DNA of 55,170 nucleotides from Didymodactylos carnosus (GCA_905250885.1 CAJNOQ010000317.1:1-55170); one strand, 5' to 3'. Positions 33,838-47,362 are shown, numbered from the stretch's first letter. The notes: generated from the letters alone by a model not told the origin. A program made the numbers and translations.

Positions 33838-34869
33838 CTAATTAATTGATAATAAAGTTCGTACAAATTCTAAAATAAACATATTAAAAAGATGTAAATA
33901 CTGAATATATTTAAACACTATAATTATTTACCATGATAATCTAATTTACCGTCATGATTAAGATCAGCTTCTCTCATCATATCGTCTAATTCTTCTTGAC
34001 TAAGCTTTTCTCCCATATTTAACATAACCTTGAATAATGATTGAAATAGTGTTATGCATTAAAGACAAATGAACAATTACCTGTTTTAATTCATTTATTG
34101 TAAGATATCCTGAGTTATCCCTAAAAAACCAAATAGGCATTTTTTTTGTTTATGACTGTTAATTGTACACCGTTTATTGTTTCATTTACTTATCAAAAAG
34201 ACGAAAAGCTTCTTTGAGTTCGTCAGCTTGATCTCGATCATTCCAATGAGCTGACATGAACTCTACGAATTCATTAAAATCAAGTCGTTGATTTCCTGGA
34301 ACAAAACGAAAAACTTTTAGTTTTTAAATTTTTTTTTATGAACATATGCAAGGAAAATAGAGGTAAGTCATAATAAATATATTTAATTAAATTATGAAAA
34401 TAACTGAGATTTACTGCTTAACTCTTTACGTCCTAAAATGATACTTACCGTTTTTATCAGCTTGTGAAATGAGATCTTCTAAAATTAAAGAAGTATCAGT
34501 TAATTTCAATAATTGTGAATTTTATTACTCATTTACCAATTTGCTTATTTGTTGGATTTTGTCCCAAACTTCTCATCAACTGACCAATCTCTTGTGAATC
34601 TATTGATCCACTACCATCTTTATCAAAAAGATCAAATACTCGTCTAAATTCTTCAATTTTTTCGGATTGAAATTGCGTCTAAATTAAACAATAAAAGAAT
34701 TTTATCCTATGATTAAGTATATTACTAGTTTTTTTTGGCAATCTTCAACTAGAAAAGGGAAATGAAATTATCTACCATCAGTAATATTACTGTTCGATTT
34801 ACTACACAATTCTTCAGTGTGAACTAGATGATCTAAATTTATCTATGAAAAATATTTTGTACATACCAT
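33838..34869 (-). CDS. Calmodulin-like protein, 149 aa
   Basis: Calcium sensor with exact calmodulin length. Exons by eye: 34869-34867 (only the ATG), 34678-34537, 34478-34449, 34295-34190, 34120-34081, 34028-33932, 33869-33838; phases close to 149 aa. Four EF loops are visible: [36 protein letters not shown] and [12 protein letters not shown]. All have acidic first and last ligands, so four sites could bind calcium. The spacing, the central linker near residues 75-85 ([18 protein letters not shown]) and [18 protein letters not shown] are calmodulin-like. Sequence is clearly diverged from canonical calmodulin, so it could also be a troponin C-like paralogue. The start codon alone forms the first coding exon, as in the EF-hand gene at 23.2 kb. 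Confidence 0.87.
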
Positions 34870-36456
34870 TTTTATTCTATATGGATGAAACTTTTCAAAA
34901 ACAAAAATGAATGAGATTTGTTCAGTAAAAAGTTATTTGACTCTCTTGTTTTTCGTTTGTTTGATTAAGTAAATGATTGATTTTGTGAGCGTACTCAAAA
35001 AAGAAAACTAGACAATAGATGAGGATTAATTTTGTATTATGTGTACAAATCTATTAATAAATGTTTACAAATGGATTGTTTTTTTAAGATAAGTAGCAGA
35101 AGATGAATGAGACAATATTAAGAACGAGAAATGTATATATCGTTTGTGCATCTATGTAATTAAACTCGACTTCGTTTTTGTTTTTCTTCTTCTTTTTCTC
35201 CTCCTTGAATAAGTTCATCATGAAAAAGTGTCTGTTTATAAAACATTTAAACTCCTTTCTACTTTTTCTACTCTACTCAAAATAACAAAGAATAAATTTC
35301 CTTTTTTTTTTTTATTATACAAAAAGAAAGAAGAAAATTGACCTAAATTAAAGACTTTTTTAACATATTTTAACAGAGAGCTATGAAAATCGAAATAAAT
35401 GCACGTATGATTAAATAATACTCGTGTATTATCGTTCTTTTTCTACTATTCCTGTTGATGATGCCAACAGAATTACTTCTTTTCCTTTTTTTTTTTTATT
35501 TAAACATCTATTAACAGCAGCGAAAATATCAAATTCCATTCTCAAATATTTCGCTTAGAGATGGAAAAATCAAATGATTTTGATTCAAAATTGTTATTTT
35601 TTGATACCCATAATTTCATATGTTGTTTTGACAACTCTTTATCGTACTATGAAACAAAATCAAAATTGTGCATATTTCCTTTTAAATAAGCAGCTTATAA
35701 GGAGTTCTTACAAAAAAAAAAAAAATGAAGGGCTTTGCCATTGTAGATGTTAGAAAGCATTTATAAATACAATTTATTATTTTGTACAAAAAAAAAATTT
35801 AGAACAAGAATAAGTGTTTCTGGTAATATTCTGTGCATCAATTGTACACATTTCTTTTTTTTCCCATCTCAAAACTTTTTCATCTTCAACAGTATGTAAA
35901 TATAACTATTTCTGTTAATCAATCTTCGACTAGATCAAGTTAATAGAAGGTTTATAATTATAGTAAAAATTTATCTTTGCATATCCAAAAATTAGCTTAA
36001 TTTGAGAAAATATATATAGGTCATTCTTTTCTTTTTTACGAGTGAAAAGAACTATTAGAATATTTTCATTGAATACTTTCTCCCATATCATATTAACTAA
36101 ATTTAATTTAATTTTTTAACATAAAAAAAACAACAAAAAAAAGGAGACAAATCACATCAGTAGGTAACAAATATTCTAATTATTAGTGAATGATTGAAAA
36201 GAATCCAAGAAAAAAAAGAACGTATATACGTTTGTATGGTAGTTTGAGAGAGAAAAAAATAAGAAAAACAGGAATTCATGTATCCTTGGAGGAAACGGGA
36301 TGCGATAAAAATAAAACTGAAATAGACTAATATTTCTATAAATGTCATTCTTCTTAATATCGTTAAGTGTATGCTGTTTCGATACCATTCGTCAACTTCT
36401 AAAATATTTGTTTGGTTAAAATATTTATTTCGTCGAATAATACTAATAGAACTTAC
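34870..36456. other. AT-rich spacer with long homopolymer runs
   Basis: No exon is recognised between the calmodulin-like gene and the damaged gene upstream of it. Runs of 9-13 T or A occur near 35306, 35490, 35709 and 35790. The open frame at 36157 overlaps the last visible exon of the next gene and then runs into non-coding sequence. The true 3' exons of that gene, if any, were not identified. Confidence 0.4.
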
Positions 36457-36950
36457 TATGTTGGTCGTTTTTAATGCTTCAATTACTTTATCAATTTTAC
36501 TTTCATATTTAGTCAACCATTCTGGTCGTTCTTTTTTGTCCTAAGAACATAAAAGATATCGCGTATGAATGGATGAAAATTACAAAAACTATTTTATGCT
36601 CATTTCATTATTACCTATAGTTTTAAATACCCCAGACATTTTCATTCTTTCATAATCACGTTCTGGATCAAAATTTCTAATTTATGTAAAAAAAATAATG
36701 AATAAAAAGTTAATAATGATAATTAACAAGAAAAATAGTTATAAAATTCAGATATTGTCCTTTTATGTTTATCAGTTACAAAGTTTTTTCCATTCATATC
36801 CTGTAGCTCGTACATAGAATTTTAGCCGACAACTGTAACTCTTGAAATTCTTCCATGAGTTAAATTTTTTAATTGTGATCTTGAAATTTGTCCACTACTA
36901 ACATTTGAGAATGTCTTGTTTTTGACTTTTGAAGCAACAGTAGAAGTCAT
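36457..36950 (-). pseudogene. Unidentified small basic protein, frame broken
   Basis: Three exon-like pieces with good splice sites. 36950-36780 starts MTSTVASKVKNKTFSNVSSG and runs to SRSQLKNLTHGRISRVTVVG, then has a TAA, then SMYELQDMNGKNF. 36676-36615 gives FDPERDYERMKMSGVFKTI. 36540-36457 gives KKERPEWLTKYESKIDKVIE. Codon-by-codon conservation-like texture suggests a real gene, but I do not recognise the family. Besides the internal TAA, both junctions are out of phase by one base, each removable by one A more or fewer in a run (GGAAAAAAC and GACAAAAAAG). The continuation after 36457 was not found. Either a recent pseudogene or homopolymer sequence errors plus one nonsense change. Confidence 0.5.
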
Positions 36951-38235
36951 TTTATAGAAAAAAAATTTTAATATTTAAATTTACTTTTCTAAAAATTAAA
37001 ATTCAATCAATATCGATGATCTCACAAATAATATTCAAATTTCTAATTTAACTTTCATCGTTTAAAATATTGTACGGCAATTTCTCACACACTCAATGCA
37101 TTATCTTCACTTTGATTATTCATTCTCTGTTATATTAACAGAGTCTCTTTAAATTAACTACAATATTTTTATTGATTATGAACAATTAGTAAATAAATAT
37201 GTGTAGTACAAATGTTGAATTAGCACCAATAAAATAAGACTTCAAAAATATACGATACATACAGCACAAATTAAAATTAAAAATTGACAAAAATTAACAA
37301 TTAACTAATGAAAAAATTTAAAGAAATAGCTCAGAAGTTTTTTTTTCACATGAAAGAATAGAAGGGTAGAAGGTATAAAGAAATATGTGACTGGAAAATA
37401 CGGAACAATCTGACTAGTTGAGAGAAAATAAAGCCATGAATATTTTCTATACTCTCATGTAAAAACACAAAAAAAAAAATTATAGAGGAAACAAAATCAC
37501 TCGGATAAAATGGTCAGATAAAATAAAAAGAAGTTATTTTTCATCATGAATTGTTTTTGATCAACAAATTAACTTGTCGAAACAATCATAAAAACTTAGA
37601 AAATATAACTTTTTTTGAATTTATCATCGTTATGCAAATATTTTTGAGAATGAGAATGTTCTTCAATAAAGTAAAAAATTTTAAGTAATAATTAAATTTC
37701 TCATGAGCACCAGCTACTGATTGAAGTAAACTACTTAACAGATTTGAATAAGCGAAAAAAATTGTACTAACATGATGGAGAGAGGTAAATGCTTTGTCTA
37801 AAACGCATTGACTGAGAAGCGCACGTCGCTGATAACAGACTACAGATAATTAGATTTTAAAAATCGAATATAATCTAGCGGGATTAATTTGATGAATCAC
37901 TCTCATATTAACAAAATATAATAATATATACAAAAAAAGAAGAAGTACATATAATGAAAAGTCAAAATATCATTAATCTTTGAAAAACTATGACATTACA
38001 AATTCAATGCAGGTAATGTTCATTCGACGGATAGACTTTACTCACTGTTGAAGACAAAAAATAAAATATAAATAAAAAAACAAACAATTGGACTTCATTA
38101 GAAAAAAAAAATTTAACAAAATTAAAAATGACTCCTGTTTTCACGACTCTACTCTACACAATTTTTGGTCGGAGAAACAGCACGATAAAGCTATTTTAAT
38201 TTATTTTCCAGAGTTTATTAGTGTAAAATGATCAA
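36951..38235. other. Intergenic, no gene seen
   Basis: AT-rich interval between the unidentified gene and the 3' end of the ORP9 gene. No coding texture, no repeat recognised. Confidence 0.5.
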
Positions 38236-41200
38236 TTAATTTTTCAACCGTTTAAGTAATTTCTTGTCGTATGTCCATTTTTGTTCACCAGACTCCACAA
38301 AATGCTAAAAAACAGATATATATAGCTCATATATCAAGATTTCTTGTCTTAAACTAACTTTTGTTTGCCATTTCAGTGATTTTTCTGCTCGTTCTTTCGC
38401 TTCTTCACGTTGTCGTTGTTCTAACATCAATTTAGCATCGGTGGCTTTTTCTAGCTGTTTTGATTTTAAACAGTAAGTAACATCTTTCCACAGACTAAAA
38501 CAAAGGGATTGATTATCTACATAATGTTCATTAAATTAGCAAATTAAACTTCAAGATAACCAACATGTTTTAATAGGACTATTGAAAATTAAGACTTGAT
38601 ATATGTTTCTCACAAATAAAGAAATTTTGTGTATTGTACTTCAAGTTTTTGATTTTTTAATGCAATGTATTTGGATACGTACTGTCTACTTTCATATTCT
38701 CCTTGTTCTTTAATTGGACGAACAATTTTTTTTATAATTGGCGTATTGTGTGTGTCAAAGAATACATCGGATATCTATAAGAAATCGACAAGCACGACTT
38801 ACTATCAATTTTCTTCTAGGTAAAGAAGACAAAAAAACGTACTTTTGACTCTGTATATTTAGCATACATGACGCCATTCCATTCACCATCAATTTTACAA
38901 AATTCTTTCTTATCAGGTCCGTACATGACTCCAGTTATTTGATGTTTTTTGCCATTATAGAACGGCTAAGAAAATCGAAGTTAAAGCTACAACCTTTTAT
39001 TAATGTATCAAAAAGAACGCTACCTTGGTCAGAAAATCAATTGTGGCACTGTGCCCACTCTTTTCACAATCAATTTGTACTTTTCCACCCATTTCAAACC
39101 AGGGTACGCCAAGAATTGATCTAAATAAATAAATAAATAAACAAACTAATAGATGTAACTATGAGCAGAAGATCTCGTAATTCACCTTCCATAAGCGCTC
39201 GGAAACGTCATGACGTATTTTTCATCGAAATCTAATAAAGTTAATGTCGCATCTCCAATCATATGTACCGCAATCGACAAGCCAAGAAATTTTGATTTCG
39301 TCCATAAACATCCATCAAGTTGGATTCGTTTTGCGACACATTCAGCATAAAAAGCAGCAACTAAAATGCAATATGAAACATAAAACTATATGTTTTTTAC
39401 TGAATTTATAATAAAGCTGTAAGACTATTGGCTATTACTTCGTAGAGAGAATGGTTTGAATTGTTTCATTGTTTCATTTTCTATCATGAAAGAATCAATG
39501 AATATTCAACATTTACCTGGTGGATGATGTGAAACTTGTTCGGCAATAAACGTCACGTTATCTCTGTTTGCCCATGGAACTGGTCCGTCGCTAACATTAG
39601 TCGTCTAAACAAATAGGCAGAATATTCTAACGGGTTAAACATAAGCGAATGAATATAACAAACATTTTTAGTCGATGTTGAAGAGCCAACATCATAATAA
39701 CATTGAAACGTTTCACCTAATATTGGATTATAAGGCTTTTTTGGCACTGGACTTTTTCTTCCAGCATGAAATGCGGATAAATACCATTTAACAACATGAG
39801 TAAAACGATCACGGGGACTAGTACAATCAGCGACACTGTAAATAAAAAATACTAAATAAATACAATTAAAATGTGATTTTTTGATATACAAACCTCACAA
39901 ACTGATCTGGATGAGCTAGAAAATCGGCTAACATTTCCAAGAATGATCGTCGTTCAAGTATAAATGTAGGCAGTGTGACTTTTGTTAAATCCATTCCTAA
40001 TCGTACTTGTGATATCAAGTGTGATATAACACTTCCATCCATCTGTGCCACTAAAAAGTAACAGATATACTGAATTATTTCTTTTACTAGTTATGTTTTA
40101 TCGATACTAACAGTCAACGTCTCCATCTTCCTCATAACCCGCTACAAAAAATAAAATAAACAATTCTTTTTTGTGTTATTTGTGTGAGGGATTAAATAAT
40201 ACCTTCATAGATGTCATATGGTATTTGGTTTCTTGTTGACGAAGGTAATGGGGAACGAGGTTGTTGTGGAGAAAATGATAAACTAAGACGAACAGAAGAG
40301 ATTGAAAATGAAAACATATAAATAACAAAAAAGGTTCTTCTTACTTATGTGAACTGGTTTCGTTTTGTTCATCAACTGTAGCATAATGTTCATTTTTCAT
40401 CGTAGTATTAATTTCATTTCCATTATTTATATTTGCATTCTCATCTGTTATTTGCATAAGCGATTTAGTTAATGGTTGTATATCACTACTTTTGATTATT
40501 GGTGAGGAAGGTGGAGCGGAAGGGGGTAGAATTTCTAGATTTAAAGAATTGGAGGAAGAATACCTAAAATAAAATACAAGAGAATGATTAATGGTTGATG
40601 TTATGCGATGTACCCTTATACATTTTTCATAATCCAAATAATGAACTCTTTACATAAATGAACAATCATAACGACTACTATTGATCTTGTCAATGAAGTC
40701 GTGTATCGGTAATTGATAGCATTATGCTTTACTTCAATTACGAAGAATAGTAAGACATTTTTAACTATAGTTATCGTTTGAATGAGAAATAGACATTCAA
40801 CTTTTAATCTTCTATTTGTCATTCTACATTTTACAGCGTATGTTTGAGCAATCTCATAAAAGAACCGCTAAGCAGATGCACAGAATCTGAGAAATAATAA
40901 CTTATTTTTTTTTTTTTACTTAGTTTCAGAGAATGTGAGCTTTGAGATGTGTCTTCTATTTTTTCCTGTTGATTACTAATTTTTTTACCTTCTCATTTTT
41001 TTTTCTTTTAATTAAAATGATTTCATGTATTTAATGTTTATTATCATAGAAGAGCTAGCATTCTTCTTTCAGTTTATCTTTTTTTCTTTTTCCTAGTCTA
41101 GAAAGAACAGCAATAAACGTCTAAGACACGATTTCTAAATAAAAATTATTTAGAACTAACGATAAAATTTGCATCATTCATCTATATTGAAATTAAATAC

Positions 41201-44200
41201 GATCTTTCTTTTTCGGAAAACTGTGCAAAAAATAGTTGGAAAAGGTTAAATAAGTAGTCCGATCCTATTGTCTTGTTAAATAAAATAAAACATAGAACAA
41301 ACAAGGTATGTACTAAAATCTATCATAATTAGATCATTCTAGAAAATTCCACACATATTTTTAGAAAATTTGTAAATATTTGACTATTTTTCTCTTTTTT
41401 ATCGACAAAAGAGTTTTTGTCAGCATCCTATGCTATGTACGTAATATATATTTAAACAGGATTTGTATTTCTGACGAATAAAATCCGTTAAATACTTATA
41501 GAAAGAAATTGTCATGAACAATTGTTGAGCAATCAATAAAAAAAGAAAAATACTTCTAGTCCTATTACCATTTTACTATTATTATCTGTGTCATATTTTG
41601 TTGAGTTCTTCCTTTTATTCTTAAATCAGTTTTTATTAAATTACACACATTTATGGATAGAGAGAATAGAAAATAGAGAAGCAACATCAATTAAAATATT
41701 TTCTTTTTACTTTCCTCTTCATGATTACGGAATTTTTTATATATTATTATGAGTTTTCTTTCGAGTTATAAAGTCTGTTCTACATGATGTCAAATGACAA
41801 TGTGACATACACAACTGTGAAACGGTGATAATCGTAAATATGAGATCATAAAAAATAAAATATAAAGTGAATTTTTGATGAAAAACAGAAACCATTTAAT
41901 TTGTCATCATATCGTCTTTTCGTTTATGTTCTTGATTTTCATTAAAATTTGAGAGTTTTGCTGTTGATCCTATAGACTCGCAAATCTAAACTAGAATTTG
42001 AATTCCGGTTTCTATTAGGTTGTTCTTTTTATAGATTATTTTTACCTAAATCTAAAAAATTATTAAAGTTATTTCTTTTTATTCGGAAAATAAAAACACC
42101 GGCTGCCGAAGCACGGCAGAATAATCACACTGTGATCATGAGAGATAAGAGGAAATAGAAGGATGAAGGCAGAAAATAAAATATAAACCGTTGCATGGAT
42201 GTTTCTCGACCATAATTGTAATTATAAGAATCTATGTTTTTAAAAGAAGAAAAAATTAACTATAACATATGGGTTGTAAATTTTCTGACATTGCACGCTA
42301 AATTTCTATCATTACTACTCAATCTTTTCTAGTCATATTTAATGTCGGTTTGTCGATTGTTTCGCATTCTTTAGACTCCTATGTTTTCTAAAGCATGTTT
42401 TTTTGGTTGCTAGACAAACGTTTTGATAGATGACTCAAGAAGAAAAAAAAATACAAGAAGATACTATCACAGATTCTTCTTTGCTTATTGTTTTTTTTTT
42501 AATGGAACGACTACTTTTTTAACTATATACTAAATTATTCGCTAGAGACAGAACTATCCTCTCATGCAAAAATATTCAGCATTTGTCGTTTTGAAAAGTA
42601 CAAAATTTGCTAAGATAACTGAACAAATTGTTAGATAAAGAGACAAAAGAAGTTTTAGTGCTATAATTGGCTCATTGAAAACAAATAAGATTTTGTGAGC
42701 TTTTGAACGATGTATAATTAGGACTGTTCAAATTTTTCAAGTTTTATGCGAAAGAACGAAACGCTAATTATAAGTTGATGTACTCTGAACGTGAAATTAT
42801 ATTTTATCGTAGCGATATTCGTATTATCTGAAATAAATAAAATGTGTCCATAGATATGACTGGATTTACTCATTGAAAGTTAGCATTTGAAATTGTAAAA
42901 TAAGATTATTGCCAACTATACTTATCAAAATGTTTTTCGCATATTTAGCCCGCTTATTAAGTTTATGCAAAAATCCCTAAATCCGCTAAATAAACCGAAA
43001 ATGATTATCTAACACTTTTAGAACTAATGTAAGAGATTGTAACTAATTTTTCTCTTTATATGTTAATGCGCTGTGGAAGTCTTTTTATAGAAGATATAAA
43101 CTCACTCATTTGAATCATTGGCATCATAAAAATCATCATCATCACTGCTTGAATAGGAAACAACTGGAAAACTTTTTCTGAAATTATCAACCACAGTGCG
43201 ATAATCCAATGCTAAAAAGAAATCAAAAACACGTCAAGAGGCATGCATCTAAGCCGTTGATTTCTCTATTTACAGCCAAATGTTTTATCCGTTCTTTTGT
43301 CTTTGGTTTGTGAATCATCTCCAGCTGCACTAGTTAACGAAGGATATGATCGATTATGTACAATTTCATCTAGAAACAAGACCAATTTCGAACAAATCTA
43401 CGCAAAAAACAACTTTTGATTTACCTTTATGAACGTTCATATGAGAAAGTACTGCTTGATAATCAACTTTCGCTTTAGCAGTATTATTAGGATCCATATG
43501 AATCTAAAATAATCACAGAAATGACGTGATAAAAGGAGTAACGTATAAAAGGAGGGGCTAAAATGTAGCTTACCTTCGCTAGTTGTAGTGAAACAATTGA
43601 ATACTTGACGGCTTCAATCAATCTCTAAAGCAAACAAACAAATGAATTGGAAAACAAGGAAGAAAATGATAACACTTACATTAGCAGACACAACAACACG
43701 TTTATAGCATTCTCGTTCTTTTTCATCTTGGGCTTGATTCATTGATTGTGCAAGATCCTATAACATTGATAAAAGTTCATTCTCAAAAGAACGAAAACAG
43801 AGAAACTGTGACACATTCATTGCTGGCACTTACATTAACTTGTTCGATTAATAACCGTAAATATGCATCAGCTTCAGATATTTTACGTTCAAAAACGGAT
43901 GTACATGACACTGATAATTTATCCTAAACAAAAAAACAACAAGCATATTGTTCATTCGTTCATCCGCGCCCATCTCCACCCAAATTTTGAATATATTCGT
44001 GTCACTTCATATTTCTCAATCCTCAGTATACTATTGATGGAAGAAATATGTGCCACCCACTTTTTGTTTAAGAGAAAATGCCTCAAATGGTCGATGGTGT
44101 TGCCGCTGCTGCTTTCATTAGAAATAATATGTATATCCTACCGTGTAAACAGTATTAAGACTAATAGCTTCTTCCAAGCCTGTTATCCATTTCTGTCGTT

Positions 44201-44929
44201 CTTCTGCATCGCGTGCTATAAAAAAAATTAACGTACAAATACAGATAAATAAAACCGTCTTTGCATATCAAAGTAAAGGAATGAAAGTATGGTACAGCGA
44301 CGTAACGAAGAGAGCGCTGCGACCACCATCTTAGAAGAGTCCTACTGGGAGACAACCTCCAGTAAGAAAAGTATTTAGATAAGTACATAAAACTTTTTAG
44401 CTAACTACTCTTTCTCCTTGAAAAATTCCTGAATAGAGTATTGTTCTGTCCGAGTGTACAGCTGATTTTATGGCAAAAGGTTTGTCTAACTTTTCTTTGT
44501 TTATAAATTTCTGTTGTACCTTGAAAATGAAAGGTTTTTCCGTGAGATCGAATTGTGAACTAAACGAAAGAAAAAGATAATAAAACAAATGCTCAGAGAA
44601 TCGTTTGTTGAAGTCTTACCGTACTATCATCTTCAGAATTGATTCCTAGATTTGCTCCCTGAAACGATAAAAACAAATCATGATGTTAGCTGTAAAAGAA
44701 TAAAAATAAAAATTACTTTTAGTAAAACGACACCACGTCTATCACCCTTAACCATGTTTTCTTTTGACTAAACATAATAAAACAAACAAGACTCTTTTGA
44801 AATATGCTACGATAATTCAAATTAACTTACTGTGTAGTACACCAACATTCCCTTTGAAGCATTTAACACAAACCATCGATACTGCCAACCTTGAATAACG
44901 TTCGTCCATTTTGATAATGGGCCCTCCAT
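38236..44929 (-). CDS. OSBPL9: Oxysterol-binding protein-related protein 9
   Basis: Lipid-transfer protein that exchanges PI4P and sterol or phosphatidylserine at ER-Golgi contacts. Twenty-three exons by eye: 44929-44831, 44767-44717, 44658-44620, 44559-44520, 44215-44142, 43923-43834, 43757-43680, 43624-43574, 43503-43425, 43369-43274, 43211-43106, 40563-40345, 40282-40203, 40141-40112, 40050-39894, 39835-39664, 39604-39517, 39360-39186, 39120-39024, 38965-38843, 38774-38683, 38494-38359, 38304-38236. All phases close: 746 aa, near the human 736. The N-terminal PH domain ([20 protein letters not shown] to [12 protein letters not shown]) is followed by a helical region, an FFAT-like acidic motif [12 protein letters not shown] for VAP binding, and the ORD with [33 protein letters not shown], the signature [20 protein letters not shown] and [11 protein letters not shown]. 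The PH-to-ORD order and FFAT site favour ORP9 over ORP10/11. Confidence 0.95.
40564..43105. other. 2.5-kb intron of the ORP9 gene
   Basis: The one long intron of this gene; most others are about 50-75 nt and the next longest about 300. It is AT-rich with poly-T runs and contains no recognised exon or transposon. It falls right after the FFAT-like motif, between the regulatory half and the ORD half, so a promoter for a short ORD-only isoform is possible, but nothing in the sequence shows one. Confidence 0.6.
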
Positions 44930-46163
44930 TAAGGAAAAAACACTCAAAATTGGTAACTATCTAAAACTACAAAATGTAGCACTATCCATATCATATTCAG
45001 GCTTGAAAAGAATACTAGTTTGTCTGCTTGTATCTGTTACAACTTCTTGCCCAGCTTAAGCTCCATTTCTTATGTTTCAGACTTTCAATCACTCTCTGCG
45101 ATGGACGTCGAATCTAATAAGCATGAATTTAAACTGGGATCTTCAATAAAAAATGGCAGATGTATCAGGTGACAAACACTCGAATAGAACGAGTTTCTTC
45201 AGCGCATGTCTTTTTTTTTCAGAACACGTTAGGCAAGACAAGAGACTGATTCTAATTAGTTGTAAAAGCACCATTAAGAGTTTGTTTTATAGAATCTAAA
45301 TAAATTAGGGTTAAAAGGCTATTTAAACGCAAATCACATTGTTAAGAATGGAGATTTCGTTAAAATTTTGAAGAAAGATGTCACTTTTTCTCTATTTCTT
45401 CCTTGGCTAGAGGAATTTACTAATGGAAACTTCACATTTATAAGGTAGTTCATTGAACGAACTCACTGGCACTCACATTAATAACTCATATCATTAGGAG
45501 GGAACTTCTTTCAACGCCGTTTAAGATAATCAGCTCGACCTTGTAACTGCAAAATAGAATTAGATTTACTTTGCAGAAAACATATAAGATTATCATCTTG
45601 GATGTTGATGGAATCCAGTCGGATATCCGTTAGATATAATCCTCGAGTTTCAATCATTATTTGTTATTCTTATATTATAAATTATTATTGTTATCTTTCT
45701 GATATATGATAATAATTAGAATCGAACGAATTATTTTTCTTTTTTGATTCGTATTTCTGCATTTATGAAACATGATATGATATAGAGTCAATGGGAACAT
45801 TGTAAATAGAAGAATTGTAGTTAACGTTTATTATTAATTCCAAGCAGTTAAAATAGTACTTTTTCACTTGTTTCGTCCTTTTATTTCAAATGACGTCTCT
45901 AAAAGAAAGATAGAAATATACGTCGAACTGACCATTTTACTGAGTTGAAACAAATCGATGATAGCTGGCCTGCATTATAATCATGCAATAGAATCAAATG
46001 ACGGAAAGGATTTTTAAAGTTAAAAAGAAGATGCGCAAGGTTAAAATAAAATCACAAGTGCTTTCAAGCATTCCTATAACTTACTTTAATCCTCTTCAAT
46101 TTCTGCAATGTTAACTGCTGATTGATTTTTACCTTATTTTTGATTTTACCTTGATTTTTTACC

Positions 46164-46193
46164 GGCATAGTATATATATATATATACTATGCC
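46164..46193. repeat. 30-bp perfect palindrome
   Basis: GGCATAG, then an alternating TA run, then CTATGCC with no loop. It could extrude a cruciform. It probably grew by TA slippage. Confidence 0.8.
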
Positions 46194-46510
46194 TCTCAAG
46201 ATAGACCTACTACGCTATACCTTATTGGCAAATTACCTTATCTGAGAAATCTGAAGATGAGAGGGAAGAGTTGAATAATTGATTCATTTTTTTCTTAAAC
46301 CCACAGTATCAGAAGCATCAGATTTGATCGTCTATAAAACAAGGCATGCCTATTAATTACTAATAATGAATCGTTCATCCGCATTTAGTGCACGAAGAAA
46401 TTTGATTTATAACAGTAAAATAATTTCTAAAATTAGTATAATCTAAGTTCAAACTTCAGTACTAAAACATACGCCATTAGCTTTGATAACTACTGTTTAT
46501 AGGGTACCAG

Positions 46511-47362
46511 GCCCCCCCCTCAGAAATGATTTTCGGTCAAAAATCGGTTTTGAGATACGTACATGGAAAGATAGCCTGAAGTGTCTACTTCCAGAATCTT
46601 TATTGCTTTTGGTTACAAAACTGGTTTTTCGGGGATTTTGAGCAAGTTTTCTAAGAGCGTCAAAAAAACTGATCTCACATAATAGTTTTTTCCTGGATAC
46701 TTATACAATTAAAATTTTCTGAAAGCACAGCTTTGTAGAGCAAACGTTTCTGATCAAAATAAGATCGCGCACAACTCTGTATGACTTTGCATCAAAATGT
46801 TACCGGCACTTTCCTAGAAGTCCTAAAATCGAGTATTTCATACAGCGTTTAATACACCTTTTTCTCTATATAAGAGTTACACCTGAAGTGCGTCCCAAGA
46901 TTTTTAATAGCGGTTTGTCGTAGAGAGTTCATTCTCTTTTTGTTTAAAAGAGGACAAGAAACTACATGGACTGACCGGCATCGATTTTTGAATTAGATCT
47001 TAGTTTTTGTCAAACTGAGGAGTTTTAGAAAATCCGAAAGGCTTTTTCGGGTTTTGGAGGTTGTTGGTTGCCTGGAACTAATAAAGGATTAATTGAAAAA
47101 TCGGTGCCGGTCAGTTCATGTAGTTAGGGGTCTAGTTTAAAATAAAACACATCCGAACTCTCCAACTTGAAGTATATTAAAATATCTTGGGACGCACTTC
47201 GGAGTCCTTTTTGGACCTTGATCTCTGGAAAACTCCTAAACCGTAAGACTTAGAGACAAAAAAATGTTTTCATTCCCGTAACTCATTGTGCCTAACATTT
47301 ATGGAAACTTTCGTCAAGATCGGATGTACGGTGTCGGAGATAATTTCTGAGGGAGGGGGAGC
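46511..47362. mobile_element. ~850-bp diverged fold-back element
   Basis: The ends GCCCCCCCCTCAGAAATGAT and ATAATTTCTGAGGGAGGGGG are complementary. Inner pairs are CCTGAAGTGCGTCCCAAGAT (46882) with ATCTTGGGACGCACTTCGG (47184), and CATGGACTGACCGGCATCGA (46965) with TCGGTGCCGGTCAGTTCATG (47101). The remaining arm sequence is diverged. No coding potential. Likely an old non-autonomous transposon. Confidence 0.65.
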
